Translations under genes and position numbers: made by a program | The notes under the pieces: model-generated | The model's database searches: none | Seen by the model: the letters and a program-made list of their open reading frames with translations, nothing else | What the model was told of the DNA's origin: nothing | Source of the DNA: Marinobacter iranensis | GTDB lineage: Bacteria; Pseudomonadota; Gammaproteobacteria; Pseudomonadales; Oleiphilaceae | NCBI RefSeq assembly: GCF_029207565.1 | Contig: NZ_JANCMW010000002.1 | Location: forward strand, 496,001-560,000 | Length of the DNA: 64,000 bases | Reading direction: 5' to 3' | Shown here: positions 45,364-56,648 of the stretch, one piece after another | Layout: every line of letters begins with the position of its first letter | Numbering within the stretch: position 1 is the stretch's first letter

Positions 45364-46611
45364 TCAGTGACTCTTGCGATTTACCAGTGCGTTTTCAATA
45401 TCCAGTCCAAGTGCAAGGATACCTTTTGGAACACCGTCTGAAACCGGGCCCACCGGCGCGCTGACTGTTATCTGGAAACGTGAGGTGGAGGCGTCGTAGC
45501 GAATGTCTGATATGAAAATTGTATTCTGGCCCGCCAACCCGGCCCGGATATTCTCCAGTACCTGAGTGAATTTGGGTTCATCGCCCTGCCAGTAATCCGA
45601 TGTGAGCTGGCTTATGGCCGCGAGAGTCCCCATGTTATTCGTTAAAAGTGCCTCGGTAACCAGTTCCCGGTGTGTCAGCTTCCATGCGTGCAGGGCTCTT
45701 GAACCGGGCAATGCAAGGATGGTGTTTGCAAGTTCGGTTGCCTTATCCGGTGCCAACGCCTGCCATTTGCTGTCGAAGGTCAGCACATCGGTCAGGGTTT
45801 CCATGCGTGGGCCGGCATCAATGGCCTGCTGCAGGTTGAGGATACTGTCAATTTCGCTGAACAGCTGTTCGGCCAGCGCCCTGATACGTACTTCCTCCTC
45901 GGCAGAGAGGGTAACCTGGCCTTCCATGCAGGCGGGTAGATAGCGGTTAAAGGTTGAAAGGAAATCCGGATTGTTGGCCGTGAAATTCTCACTCATATAG
46001 AGATACAGGGGTGCGTAGCGTAGAAAATGTGCAGTCAGTTCCCCGTAGCCCGGCTCATCGGGGGTATGCAGCCCTGTCATGGCCCGTTCGTCCATCAGTG
46101 CGGCATCGATTCGCCCACGCTCGAGAAGGGCTGGTAACTGGCTTGGTGATGAAACACTGATGAAAATGTTATAACCATTGGCTTCCAGCCAGGCTTTCTC
46201 GTTGCTACCGTCAACGACGCCGATACGAGCAGTGTCCGGAATTGGACCGGGTTGTGTGGTGAAGAAATACCATTTTTCAAGGGACACCGGGTCGCTTTGT
46301 TTTGCCGTTGTATCGAGCTCTGTGGAAGGATCTATGGCAAAGTAACCGTCGATCAGGTTGCGGCGTAATGAATGTGCCGCCCTGTTTTGCGGCGCGATCC
46401 GGATGCGCGTTGACCACCCGGCCTGGCTGGCGGCGCAGTTGACAGTATCTATGGTCTCACCAGCCACGTAGGCAACACCATCGTCAGTCCGGGCAGCCAC
46501 CTGGTAAGGCGGTGACTCAAAGGTAAACAGGTTGAGTGAGGGTGGCCGGGCGTGGCACAGGGAAATGGAAAACGTGCCTAAAATGCCCAGCGCCAGGGGC
46601 CGAAGATCCAT
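45364..46611 (-). CDS. Exported binding protein with PDC-like sensor end
   Basis: A 415-residue protein with a signal (LALGILGTFSISLCHA). The N-terminal part (residues ~25-230) follows the periplasmic solute-binding family 3 layout, with ALLERGRIDAALMDERA typical of its second lobe. The C-terminal part (~300-415) resembles a PDC/Cache sensor fold, ending SDGVPKGILALGLDIENALV. It is divergent from the two-component genes across 130 bp. It may present a ligand to the kinase or sense independently. Family naming is tentative. Confidence 0.65.
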   Translation of the reverse strand: MDLRPLALGILGTFSISLCHARPPSLNLFTFESPPYQVAARTDDGVAYVAGETIDTVNCAASQAGWSTRIRIAPQNRAAHSLRRNLIDGYFAIDPSTELDTTAKQSDPVSLEKWYFFTTQPGPIPDTARIGVVDGSNEKAWLEANGYNIFISVSSPSQLPALLERGRIDAALMDERAMTGLHTPDEPGYGELTAHFLRYAPLYLYMSENFTANNPDFLSTFNRYLPACMEGQVTLSAEEEVRIRALAEQLFSEIDSILNLQQAIDAGPRMETLTDVLTFDSKWQALAPDKATELANTILALPGSRALHAWKLTHRELVTEALLTNNMGTLAAISQLTSDYWQGDEPKFTQVLENIRAGLAGQNTIFISDIRYDASTSRFQITVSAPVGPVSDGVPKGILALGLDIENALVNRKSH

Positions 46612-46741
46612 GATGACCGTGTCATCCTTTTTGTTGACAATACCAATTGAAGACTAGCATTCGCCCGGGAGTTTTGCCTTACTTTGACTGACAAAGTCCG
46701 GACCTGTTCCTGCAAGTATGAATAACAAAAAAGGCCTGTGA

Positions 46742-47458
46742 ATGACTGATGTAAGAGCGTCGATTCTCGTCGTGGACGACGATCATGCGATCCGCGAGTT
46801 GCTGCATGAACACCTGTCCCGTGTTGGCTACGATGTGCTGACCGCTGCTGAGGGCGATGGCATGCGACACCTGCTGGCGGAGACGCGGGTAGACCTGATT
46901 GTTCTCGACGTCATGCTGCCGGGGGATGATGGTTTTACCCTTTGCCGGGAGATCCGAGAGCATTCGCAGGTGCCTATCATCATGCTGACCGCGAGCTCGG
47001 ATGAAACAGACCGGGTGGTTGGCCTGGAAATCGGTGCCGATGATTACCTGGCCAAGCCGTTCAGCGCCCGGGAGTTGCAGGCCAGGGTCAAGGCACTATT
47101 GCGGCGCTGCAGTTTTACCCGGGCAGACAATCCCCGGTTTGTGCGATTTGATCGCTGGCGGCTTGATACCCTGGCCCATGAGCTAGTCTCGGATCAGGGA
47201 GAAACCGCTCCATTATCTGGCGCGGACTTCGCGCTGCTGCAGCTCTTTCTCACCCATCCGAATGAAGTCCTGGACCGTGACACCATTTCCGGCGTTACAA
47301 GAGGGCGGGAATCCATGCCTCTGGACCGAGTGGTGGATGTGGCGGTCAGTCGTCTGCGCCAGCGCCTGGGGGACCGGGGCCGCAATCCCAGGCTAATCAA
47401 GACAGTGCGTGGGGCGGGGTATCTGCTGGCGGCAACGGTGACCCATGGAGCGGAATAA
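46742..47458 (+). CDS. OmpR-family response regulator, GltR-like
   Basis: A 238-residue regulator with receiver domain (acidic DDDH near residue 12, phospho-Asp in VLDVMLPGDDG near 56, Lys in AKPF) and a winged-helix output ending LIKTVRGAGYLL. It overlaps its kinase by 14 bp. The two-component pair sits directly before a sugar porin and ABC transporter, the same arrangement as GltR/GtrS glucose control in Pseudomonas. Confidence 0.92.
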   Translation: MTDVRASILVVDDDHAIRELLHEHLSRVGYDVLTAAEGDGMRHLLAETRVDLIVLDVMLPGDDGFTLCREIREHSQVPIIMLTASSDETDRVVGLEIGADDYLAKPFSARELQARVKALLRRCSFTRADNPRFVRFDRWRLDTLAHELVSDQGETAPLSGADFALLQLFLTHPNEVLDRDTISGVTRGRESMPLDRVVDVAVSRLRQRLGDRGRNPRLIKTVRGAGYLLAATVTHGAE

Positions 47459-48914
47459 TGTCGGAGCGGTTGAGGCCGGGCGCAAGGTCTGGCGCCTTGT
47501 GCCGTCGTCACTGCTGGGGCGCATCCTGCTGCTGACACTGTTGGCAATGGGCGTAGCCCAGGTGGTATCAAGCGTGATCTGGGTGGGCACATTCAGGGCC
47601 CAGCAGGTGGAAGGCCTGGTCAATACCACCCGCAATCTCGCCTCTTCAGCGGCGGCAACCGCACAGTTTTTCAAGTCCCTGCCGCTGGAATACCGGCATA
47701 TCGTACTGGACCAGTTGAGGGATATGGGCGGCTCCCGCTTTTTTGTCTCCCTTAACGACAAACGCATCGAAATGCGCGCACTGCCAGACAGTGAGCGCAA
47801 ACAACTGGTGACAAACGAAGTGGTGGCGGTGCTCAAAAGCCGACTGGGTAAGTCGATCAACATGCACGTTGAGTTTGTCCACCCTGACGATCTGAGAATC
47901 CTGAATACCCAATTGCCACTGGATGCGTTACCGAAATCCTGGGCTCACCATGCCCTGACGCTGGAGCCCATCAAACCACCGGTCCTGGTAACCCAGGTGG
48001 AGGTTGCCACGGGTGAATGGTTATATCTCGCTTCGTTGCTTCCGGCGCCCTATGTATCACTTGATGATGAAAGCATCCCTGGCCAGCAGATTGTCTTTAT
48101 CCTGGTAATGATCGGTGTTTTATTTCCCGTGCTGGCATGGCTGGTGCGGCGCCAGACCCGGCCCTTGCATAAGCTCGCCAGGGCGGCACGGGATCTGCCT
48201 CTGGATGAGCACCGGCCGCCACTGCGTGAGCAGGGCAGTGCCGAAATTGTGGCGGTGACTCGGGGTTTCAATACCATGCACCGGCGCTTGCAAAATTACA
48301 TCAGTGACCGGGATCAACTGTTTCGCGCAATCTCCCATGATCTGAAAACCCCGATAACAAGGCTCCGTCTGCGCGCTGATCTCATCGATGATGCAGACCT
48401 GCGGGAGCGGCTCGAGAGCGACCTTCAGGAGTTGGAGTTGCTGGTGAAAGGGGCCCTGCAGAGCATGAAGGACACCGACATCCATGAGAACGTAGAGCTG
48501 GTGGATATTGATGGCATGTTGCGCAGAATGGCGGACGCCTATATGGGCGATAGCCCCCGTGTTGTGGTAGAGGGGGGATGTGCTGCTTACAGGGGCAAAC
48601 CCCTTGCGCTGAAGCGCTGCCTGGGAAATCTGGTGGACAACGCCATCAAGTACGGTAATGCGGCGACCATCTGCGTGGAAGATTCTCATGAACAGTTAAC
48701 CATCCATGTAAGGGATTATGGCCCGGGTATTCCCGAGGCAGAGCTTGACCGGATTTTCGAGCCTTACTACCGACTTGGTCAGGAGCACAGGCGAGGCCAT
48801 GGCCTGGGTCTCGGTATTGCCCGCAATATTGCACAGAGCCATGGGGGCGACCTCGATATCGCCAACTGGCCGGGCGGCGGCCTGGACGTGACTCTTACGC
48901 TCCCCCGGCATTGA
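47445..48914 (+). CDS. Sensor histidine kinase for the sugar locus
   Basis: A 489-residue kinase with span 1 near residues 25-48, a periplasmic domain to ~195, span 2 near 222-240, and a HAMP linker. The H-box is ISHDLKTPITRLRLRAD, the N-box LGNLVDNAIKYG and the G-boxes YGPGIPEAE and GHGLGLGIA. GtrS-like by position and general architecture. The signal is probably a sugar or sugar acid, perhaps through the neighbouring exported binding protein. Confidence 0.9.
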   Translation: MERNNVGAVEAGRKVWRLVPSSLLGRILLLTLLAMGVAQVVSSVIWVGTFRAQQVEGLVNTTRNLASSAAATAQFFKSLPLEYRHIVLDQLRDMGGSRFFVSLNDKRIEMRALPDSERKQLVTNEVVAVLKSRLGKSINMHVEFVHPDDLRILNTQLPLDALPKSWAHHALTLEPIKPPVLVTQVEVATGEWLYLASLLPAPYVSLDDESIPGQQIVFILVMIGVLFPVLAWLVRRQTRPLHKLARAARDLPLDEHRPPLREQGSAEIVAVTRGFNTMHRRLQNYISDRDQLFRAISHDLKTPITRLRLRADLIDDADLRERLESDLQELELLVKGALQSMKDTDIHENVELVDIDGMLRRMADAYMGDSPRVVVEGGCAAYRGKPLALKRCLGNLVDNAIKYGNAATICVEDSHEQLTIHVRDYGPGIPEAELDRIFEPYYRLGQEHRRGHGLGLGIARNIAQSHGGDLDIANWPGGGLDVTLTLPRH

Positions 48915-48926
48915 TGGTTGGGGATT

Positions 48927-48964
48927 GAAAGACCGATGTAACAATCGTGTTACATCGGTCTTTC
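48927..48964 (+). terminator. 17-bp perfect hairpin after the kinase gene
   Basis: GAAAGACCGATGTAACA pairs exactly with TGTTACATCGGTCTTTC around the 4-nt loop ATCG. It lies between the kinase and porin genes. It is a strong stem but has only CAGTTTG after it, so it could be a terminator or an mRNA-stability element. Confidence 0.65.
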
Positions 48965-48999
48965 AGTTTGATACGTTCCTGTTCCTACTATTGCCATAG

Positions 49000-50475
<1,476 letters not shown>

Positions 50476-50514
50476 TATCGAATCGGGTCTTCACAACAAA
50501 AACAAGGAGTCTTT

Positions 50515-51774
50515 ATGAAAACGTTCAAGCGTCATCTTACAGCCCTGGCGGTTTCTGCCGCCTTGATGCCAACAGCGGCCGTTCAGGCAGGTGAAGTCGA
50601 GGTTCTGCACTGGTGGACTGCCGGTGGCGAAGCTCGGGCCGCGGCGGCCCTGAAAAAAATGATGGAAGAGCAGGGCCATACCTGGAAGGACTTTGCGGTG
50701 GCCGGTGGCGGTGGCGAGGCCGCCATGACCGTGCTGAAAACCCGCGCCGTCTCCGGTAACCCGCCGGCTGCGGCCCAGATCAAGGGCCTGGATATTCGTG
50801 AGTGGGCGGAACTGGGCTTTCTGACCAGCCTGGACAGCGTTGCCGAATCCGAGAACTGGGACCAACTCATTCCGCCAATGATCGCCGACATCATGAAGTA
50901 CGAAGGTGAATACGTGGCGGTGCCGGTGAACGTGCACCGGGTGAACTGGTTGTGGGTGAACCCGGAGGTCATGGAAGATGCCGGCGTTGAAGTCCCTACC
51001 ACACTGGACGAGTTCTTCGAGGTGGCCGACAAGCTCAAGGCCGAGGGCTATATTCCCTTGGCGCACGGTGGCCAGCCCTGGCAGGACGCCACTGTGTTCG
51101 ATGCCGTGGCTCTCGCTGAGCTGGGCCCGGATGATTATCGCAAGGCCTTTGTCGACCATGACATGGACGTGATTAACAGCGACAAGATGGAAGAGGTCTT
51201 CGCACAGTTCGCCAAGGTCATGAGCTACGTCGATGACGACGCCGCCGGACGGGACTGGAATACGGCCACTGGCATGGTGATTCGCGGTGAGGCTGCCATG
51301 CAGATCATGGGTGACTGGGCAAAGGGTGAATTTACCGCTGCGGGACTGACGCCAGGTGAAGACTATCTGTGCGCCCCAGCTCCGGGTACGGCCGGCCAGT
51401 TCACCTTTAACGTGGATTCCTTCGCCATGTTCAGGCTGTCAGAGGAGGAGGACGTCAAAGCGCAAAAAGATCTGGCGCGCACCATTCTGGAACCTGAATT
51501 CCAGACCCTGTTCAATCAGAACAAGGGCTCCATCCCGGTTCGTACCGACATGGACATGGGCGCGTTCGATAGCTGTGCCCAGGCGTCGATGGAGACGTTC
51601 AAGTCCAGCGCAGACGATGGCGGCCTGGTGCCGAGCTTCTCCCATGGCCTGGCGACCACCAGCTACATCCAGGGCCAGATCTTCGATGTGGTCACCAACT
51701 TCGTCAACTCCAACAACCCGGACCCGGCAAAAACCACGGACCAACTGGCAGCCGCCATACAGTCCGCCATGTAA
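50515..51774 (+). CDS. gtsA: Glucose/mannose-type periplasmic binding protein
   Basis: A 419-residue ABC substrate-binding protein (family 1) with signal ending AAVQAG. The opening [16 protein letters not shown], then [20 protein letters not shown] and PPAAAQIKG, closely resembles GtsA of Pseudomonas, which binds glucose. AAGGAG precedes ATG 50515. It is followed by an attenuator-like hairpin, which would allow excess binding protein over the permeases. The sugar is inferred from likeness to GtsA. Confidence 0.88.
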   Translation: MKTFKRHLTALAVSAALMPTAAVQAGEVEVLHWWTAGGEARAAAALKKMMEEQGHTWKDFAVAGGGGEAAMTVLKTRAVSGNPPAAAQIKGLDIREWAELGFLTSLDSVAESENWDQLIPPMIADIMKYEGEYVAVPVNVHRVNWLWVNPEVMEDAGVEVPTTLDEFFEVADKLKAEGYIPLAHGGQPWQDATVFDAVALAELGPDDYRKAFVDHDMDVINSDKMEEVFAQFAKVMSYVDDDAAGRDWNTATGMVIRGEAAMQIMGDWAKGEFTAAGLTPGEDYLCAPAPGTAGQFTFNVDSFAMFRLSEEEDVKAQKDLARTILEPEFQTLFNQNKGSIPVRTDMDMGAFDSCAQASMETFKSSADDGGLVPSFSHGLATTSYIQGQIFDVVTNFVNSNNPDPAKTTDQLAAAIQSAM

Positions 51775-51783
51775 TGCCGCACC

Positions 51784-51804
51784 AGGCCGCCCGGCGGGCG
51801 GCCT
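51784..51804 (+). terminator. Attenuator hairpin between gtsA and gtsB
   Basis: AGGCCGCC pairs with GGCGGCCT, followed by TTCGGGTTTTTTC. It is a partial terminator of the type often found after the binding-protein gene in sugar ABC operons. Confidence 0.75.
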
Positions 51805-51828
51805 TCGGGTTTTTTCGGGGAATTTTTC

Positions 51829-52755
51829 ATGGAACACACTCAACGTCGCCCTGCCGGGGTGGCCAGGGCATCGTCTGGGCTGATGGATGCCCTGCAGCGC
51901 TGGCTGCCCAAACTGGTGGTGGCGCCAACCTTTATTCTCGTAGGCATTGGTATCTACGGCTACATGCTGTGGACAGGCGTGTTGTCGTTTACCAATTCCA
52001 GCTTTCTGCCCAGTTACGAATTCGTCGGCCTTGAGCAATACGCCAAGCTGATGGAGAGCGAACGCTGGTTAGTCGCGTCGTGGAATCTTGCGATTTTTGG
52101 CGGGCTATTCATAGGCATTTGCTTGCTGATTGGTGTGGTGCTGGCCATTTTTCTGGACCAGCGCATCCGCCAGGAAGGCGCCATCAGGACTATCTATCTC
52201 TACCCAATGGCACTGTCGATGATTGTAACGGGCACGGTCTGGCGGTGGATTCTGAATCCGAGCCTGGGGCTTGAAAAACTGATGCATGACTGGGGCTGGA
52301 CTTCGTTCAGCTTCGACTGGCTGGTGGATTCCGATTTTGCCATCTACACCATTGTGATGGCTGCCGTCTGGCAGGCCTCCGGCTTTGTTATGGCCCTGTT
52401 TCTGGCCGGCCTGCGGGGTGTTGATTCATCCATCATTCGCGCTGCACGGGTTGACGGTGCCAGCCTGCCGGTCATCTACTGGAAAATCATCCTGCCCTCC
52501 CTGCGGCCGGTTTTCTTCAGTTCCGTGATGGTATTGGCCCACATAGCCATCAAGAGTTTTGACCTGGTGATGGCCATGACCTCTGGTGGGCCGGGCTATT
52601 CAACTGACCTGCCGGCAGTATTCATGTACGCCCATACCTTTACCCGTGGCCAGATGGGCCTGGGCTCTGCCAGCGCCATGTTGATGCTGGGTGCCATTCT
52701 CGCGCTGCTGGTGCCTTACCTGTATTCCGAACTGAGGGAGAAACGCCATGACTGA
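51829..52755 (+). CDS. gtsB: Sugar ABC permease subunit (MalF type)
   Basis: A 308-residue, six-span inner-membrane permease. The EAA loop for ATPase contact is around AARVDGASLPVIYWKIILP near residue 205. The N-terminal tail is longer than usual, and the first span starts near residue 35. It pairs with the next gene, overlapping it by 8 bp. Part of the glucose-type importer. Confidence 0.9.
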   Translation: MEHTQRRPAGVARASSGLMDALQRWLPKLVVAPTFILVGIGIYGYMLWTGVLSFTNSSFLPSYEFVGLEQYAKLMESERWLVASWNLAIFGGLFIGICLLIGVVLAIFLDQRIRQEGAIRTIYLYPMALSMIVTGTVWRWILNPSLGLEKLMHDWGWTSFSFDWLVDSDFAIYTIVMAAVWQASGFVMALFLAGLRGVDSSIIRAARVDGASLPVIYWKIILPSLRPVFFSSVMVLAHIAIKSFDLVMAMTSGGPGYSTDLPAVFMYAHTFTRGQMGLGSASAMLMLGAILALLVPYLYSELREKRHD

Positions 52756-53617
52756 CGTGGTTCGTACCGGCTTTCGCCCCAGCCGCATTGCCATCTATGG
52801 GGTGCTGCTCCTGGCTTGCCTGGTATACCTGATTCCACTGATCATTATGCTGATCACCAGCTTCAAGACACCCATGGATATTCGTACCGGCAACCTGCTG
52901 GCGCTGCCGACCGACTGGACGGCCGTGGGCTGGACCAAGGCCTGGTCCGAAGCCTGTACCGGTGTGCAATGTGAGGGCGTTAAAGGGTTCTTCTGGAATT
53001 CGTTCAAGATGACTGTGCCGGCGGTGCTGATTTCCACACTGCTGGGTGCCTTCAACGGTTACGTGTTGTCCAAGTGGAAGTTCCGAGGGTCGGACCTGAT
53101 GTTCGGCATGTTGTTGTTTGGCTGCTTTGTGCCGTTCCAGGTTGTGCTGCTGCCAATGGCGGCCACTCTCGGCAAGCTGGGGCTGGCCAATACCACCGCC
53201 GGGCTGGTGCTGGTCCACGTGATTTACGGTGTGGCTTTCACCACGCTGTTTTTCCGCAACTATTACGTGGCCATTCCTGATGCCCTGGTGAAGGCGGCCC
53301 GGCTGGATGGCGCCGGCTTTTTCACTATCTTCTTCCGCATCCTGCTGCCCTTGTCCACGCCGATTTTCATGGTGTCGCTGATCTGGCAGTTCACCCAGAT
53401 CTGGAACGACTTTCTGTTTGGTGTGGTCTTCGCCAGCGGGGACAGCCAGCCGATTACGGTAGCCCTGAACAATCTGGTGAACACCACCACCGGGGTGAAG
53501 GAATACAACGTGGATATGGCCGCCGCCATGATCGCCGCACTGCCAACACTGGTGGTGTACATCGTGGCAGGCAAGTACTTTATACGCGGCCTGACGGCCG
53601 GCTCGGTTAAAGGGTAG
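52748..53617 (+). CDS. gtsC: Sugar ABC permease subunit (MalG type)
   Basis: A 289-residue, six-span permease. The EAA loop is AARLDGAGFFTIFFRILLP near residue 182. The pore partner of the preceding gene, from which it starts by overlap. It ends 7 bp before the ATPase gene and closes with KYFIRGLTAGSVKG, the common MalG-type ending. Confidence 0.92.
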   Translation: MTDVVRTGFRPSRIAIYGVLLLACLVYLIPLIIMLITSFKTPMDIRTGNLLALPTDWTAVGWTKAWSEACTGVQCEGVKGFFWNSFKMTVPAVLISTLLGAFNGYVLSKWKFRGSDLMFGMLLFGCFVPFQVVLLPMAATLGKLGLANTTAGLVLVHVIYGVAFTTLFFRNYYVAIPDALVKAARLDGAGFFTIFFRILLPLSTPIFMVSLIWQFTQIWNDFLFGVVFASGDSQPITVALNNLVNTTTGVKEYNVDMAAAMIAALPTLVVYIVAGKYFIRGLTAGSVKG

Positions 53618-53624
53618 AGCAACA

Positions 53625-54740
53625 ATGTCACAACTTGAACTGCGGGATATCCGCAAAACCTATGCAGGCGCCCTGGACGAGACCCTCAAGGGCATCAACA
53701 TTGACATCGCATCCGGTGAGTTCCTGACTCTCGTCGGCCCCTCGGGCTGCGGCAAATCCACGCTGATGAACAGTATTGCCGGCCTGGAAACCATCACCGG
53801 TGGGTCGATTGTGGTGGATGGCAAGGACATATCGGGCATGGAGCCGAAGGACCGGGATATCGCCATGGTGTTCCAGTCGTACGCCCTGTATCCCACCATG
53901 TCCGTGCGCGAGAACATTGCGTTCGGGCTGAAGATCCGCGGCATGCCGAAAGAGGAAATCCGCCAGGAAGTGGAGCGCGTAGCCGACCTGCTGCAGATAT
54001 CCGCCTTGCTGGATAAAAAGCCCTCCCGGCTTTCCGGCGGGCAACAGCAGCGGGTGGCCATGGGCCGTGCTCTGGCCAGGCGGCCGAAGATCTATCTGTT
54101 CGATGAACCGCTCTCTAACCTGGACGCCAAGCTGCGGGTGGAAATGCGTACCGAGATCAAGAAGCTGCACCAGCGCCTGAAAACCACCATTGTGTACGTC
54201 ACCCATGACCAGATCGAGGCCATGACCCTGGCAGACCGGATTGCCGTACTCAAGGACGGTGAGTTGCAGCAGTTGGGTACACCGAAGGAGGTCTACGACA
54301 CCCCGGAAAACCTGTTTGTGGCGGGTTTTATGGGGTCTCCCTCCATGAGCTTTATTGACGTGGCGATCGAGCAATCCGAGACAGGCCTTACTGTGACGGT
54401 TGAAGGGAGCGATGGCCGCACGCTGTCCCTGCCCGTGCCGGATTATCTGGAGAGCTGGGCCGGCAAGCGGGTGGCACTCGGCATCCGGCCGGAACACGTA
54501 AGCCAGCCTGACGAACAGAAAAGAAATAACCTGATGGTGGCAGAGGGCAGGTTCACGGTGGAAGTCACCGAACCGACCGGACCTGACGTTCTCGCGGTTA
54601 TTCGCCTCAATGATACCGATGTCCAGTGCCGGCTGGATGCCGAACACCCGGTTAACTGGGGCGAAGAGACCGACCTGATGTTCGACATGAGAAAGGTCGT
54701 GTTCTTCGACCCGGAAAGCGAGAAACGCATCCGGCCGTAA
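53625..54740 (+). CDS. gtsD: Sugar ABC transporter ATPase (UgpC/MalK type)
   Basis: A 371-residue ATPase with Walker A GPSGCGKST near residue 38, signature LSGGQQQRVAMGRAL, Walker B IYLFDEPLSNLDAKLR and the H-loop Val-Thr-His in YVTHDQIEAM. The C-terminal TOBE-type domain (residues ~240-371) is typical of the MalK/UgpC branch. Last gene of the uptake operon. Confidence 0.94.
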   Translation: MSQLELRDIRKTYAGALDETLKGINIDIASGEFLTLVGPSGCGKSTLMNSIAGLETITGGSIVVDGKDISGMEPKDRDIAMVFQSYALYPTMSVRENIAFGLKIRGMPKEEIRQEVERVADLLQISALLDKKPSRLSGGQQQRVAMGRALARRPKIYLFDEPLSNLDAKLRVEMRTEIKKLHQRLKTTIVYVTHDQIEAMTLADRIAVLKDGELQQLGTPKEVYDTPENLFVAGFMGSPSMSFIDVAIEQSETGLTVTVEGSDGRTLSLPVPDYLESWAGKRVALGIRPEHVSQPDEQKRNNLMVAEGRFTVEVTEPTGPDVLAVIRLNDTDVQCRLDAEHPVNWGEETDLMFDMRKVVFFDPESEKRIRP

Positions 54741-54764
54741 CAAAAGCTCAGTAAGAAACTTTCC

Positions 54765-56297
54765 TCAGAGCTGCTCCAGCCGTGCCAGTAAATCGTTGGC
54801 ACGCTGGAGCAGAGCCTCCCGCCTTTCAGGTTTCTGCTTGTCCCAGTTCCGGTACATCATGCCCATGCGTGGATTGTTGGCGAAATCGCCTCTATGGCGA
54901 TCGATGAAATGCCAGTACAGGGCGTTGAACGGACAGGCATCGTCTTCCGTAGCCTTGTTCACCTTGTAATGGCAATTGGCGCAGTGGTCTGACATCCGCT
55001 GGATGTACTTGCCGCTTGCCGCATAGGGCTTCGAACCCAGGTAACCGCCATCAGCGTGCATCACCATGCCAAGCACATTGGGTAGCTCCACCCAGTCATA
55101 GGCATCTGCGTATACCGCCAGGTACCAGTCACAGATCTCTTCCGGCTTGATGCCCGCCAGCAACGCAAAATTGCCAGTCACCATCAGCCGCTGGATATGG
55201 TGGGCGTAAGCGTTGCGGTGGGTGGCATCAATGGCTTTGTGCATGCAGCGCATTTTCGTGTCCCCCGTCCAGTAGAACCAGGGCAGCGCGCGGGTGTTGC
55301 CGAGCCGGTTTTCCTTCGCGTAGCCCGGCATGTTCAGCCAATAGATCCCCCGCACAAACTCCCGCCAACCCAGAATCTGCCGGACAAACCCCTCCACCGC
55401 ATTGATCGGTGCACGCCCGGCATACCAGGCCTGGGCAGCGGCCTCGCAGACGGCCAATGGGTCCAGCAGGCCACAGTTGATGTAGGGCGACAGAATGGAG
55501 TGGAACAGCCAGTCCTCGCCATCGGACATGGCGTCCTGAAAGTCGCCGAAACAGGGCAGGGCGAAATCAATAAAGTAATCCAGCGCCTGCTCCGCGTCTT
55601 GACGGGTCACCGCAAAGTGAAAGTCCTCCGTGGTACCGAAGTGATCCGCGAAATGCTGCTCCACCAGATCAATCACCTCCCGCGTCACCCCATCGGGCTC
55701 CACCCGGAAAGGCGCCGGTGCCGGCGGCTTGCCCGTCCATTTGCGCCGGTTATCCGCATCAAAATTCCACTCCCCACCCTCGGGCTTGCCATCCGGCGTC
55801 ATCAATAAACCGGTTTTTCGTCGCATTTCCCGGTAAAAGAACTCCATTCGAAGCTGCTTTCGTCCTTCCGCCCAATTTGCAAACTCCTGCTTGCTGGCGA
55901 TAAAGCGGCTATCGGGACGGATTTCCACCGGCATCCCAAGCCGTTCATGCCACTGACTGATCTGCTCATGCAGCCGCCACTCGCCACATTCCGTGGTGAT
56001 CACTCTGTCTGCCCCGGTCTCTCTGACCTGGGTGGCGATAACAGCCTCCAGACTCTTCGTCTCATTATCCGGGTGGTAGGACTGATAGTGAACCTGCCAG
56101 CCATCGGCCTCCAGTTGTTGAGCAAAATGCCGCATGGCACTGAACAGCAGAACCAGTTTTTTCTTGTGGTGATTGGTGTAGCTGGCTTCGTCATGGACCT
56201 CTGCCATCACGATCCTGTCCCGTTTCCGGTCAGCGTTTTCGAGGGTGCTGATATCAGTGGTCAGTTGGTCGCCGAGAATCAGAATCAGGTTGGGCAT
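54765..56297 (-). CDS. phrB: FeS-type bacterial cryptochrome/photolyase
   Basis: A 510-residue flavoprotein of the FeS-BCP/CryPro branch, whose studied members repair (6-4) photoproducts with light. The opening PNLILILGDQL is typical. Cluster cysteines are visible as TKMRCMHKAID, DHCANCHYK and DDACPFNALYW. The FAD region includes FVRQILGWREFVRGIYW. It is convergent with gtsD (24-bp gap). Hairpin copy D lies upstream, between it and hemN. Confidence 0.92.
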   Translation of the reverse strand: MPNLILILGDQLTTDISTLENADRKRDRIVMAEVHDEASYTNHHKKKLVLLFSAMRHFAQQLEADGWQVHYQSYHPDNETKSLEAVIATQVRETGADRVITTECGEWRLHEQISQWHERLGMPVEIRPDSRFIASKQEFANWAEGRKQLRMEFFYREMRRKTGLLMTPDGKPEGGEWNFDADNRRKWTGKPPAPAPFRVEPDGVTREVIDLVEQHFADHFGTTEDFHFAVTRQDAEQALDYFIDFALPCFGDFQDAMSDGEDWLFHSILSPYINCGLLDPLAVCEAAAQAWYAGRAPINAVEGFVRQILGWREFVRGIYWLNMPGYAKENRLGNTRALPWFYWTGDTKMRCMHKAIDATHRNAYAHHIQRLMVTGNFALLAGIKPEEICDWYLAVYADAYDWVELPNVLGMVMHADGGYLGSKPYAASGKYIQRMSDHCANCHYKVNKATEDDACPFNALYWHFIDRHRGDFANNPRMGMMYRNWDKQKPERREALLQRANDLLARLEQL

Positions 56298-56346
56298 GGC
56301 AGAAGTTGTGCTCCGTTATGTGGTTTGCAGGCGAGCAGCATAGTGA

Positions 56347-56455
56347 GGTAAGCGGAGGATGCCCCTGCCAAAATCGTGCGGAGCCATGGATGGCGGGGCC
56401 GAGCGTACAGGGATGTATCCACAGCGTATTTTGGCGGGGGCATCCTCCGCTTACC
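56347..56455. repeat. Variable-arm hairpin element, copy D
   Basis: Arms 56347-56374 and 56428-56455 pair over 28 bp with one mismatch around a 53-nt core at 56375-56427. On the minus strand the core starts ACGCTGTGGATACATCCCTG and includes the inner stem GCCATCCATGGC. It lies in the divergent phrB/hemN region. The arms share no sequence with those of copies A-C. Confidence 0.86.
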
Positions 56456-56557
56456 GGGCGCCGAACACCAAATACACCCCAAAAGGGGTATCAAGAGTAC
56501 GCCAACAGCCCAAGGGTGGTTCAGATAGAAGCTTGATAAAATCCAGGTACCGGTGAG

Positions 56558-56571
56558 CTGATCCGCATCAA
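56558..56571 (+). promoter_or_regulatory. Anr/FNR box before hemN
   Basis: CTGAT-CCGC-ATCAA matches TTGAT-N4-ATCAA at 9 of 10 positions. Its place 77 bp before ATG 56649 puts a start site near 56606, which favours 56649 over the upstream ATG at 56616. hemN is a classic Anr/FNR target. Confidence 0.7.
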
Positions 56572-56648
56572 GATGCGAGGGAAACAGCTTCTATAAACTG
56601 GCAGCAATCCCTGGCTTGCCCACCATTTCGACGTTCAGAGTTTTGACT

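Noticed and set aside
53628..54743. Open minus-strand frame of 371 codons
   Set aside because: It is the complement of the ABC ATPase gene, whose motifs are all present on the plus strand.
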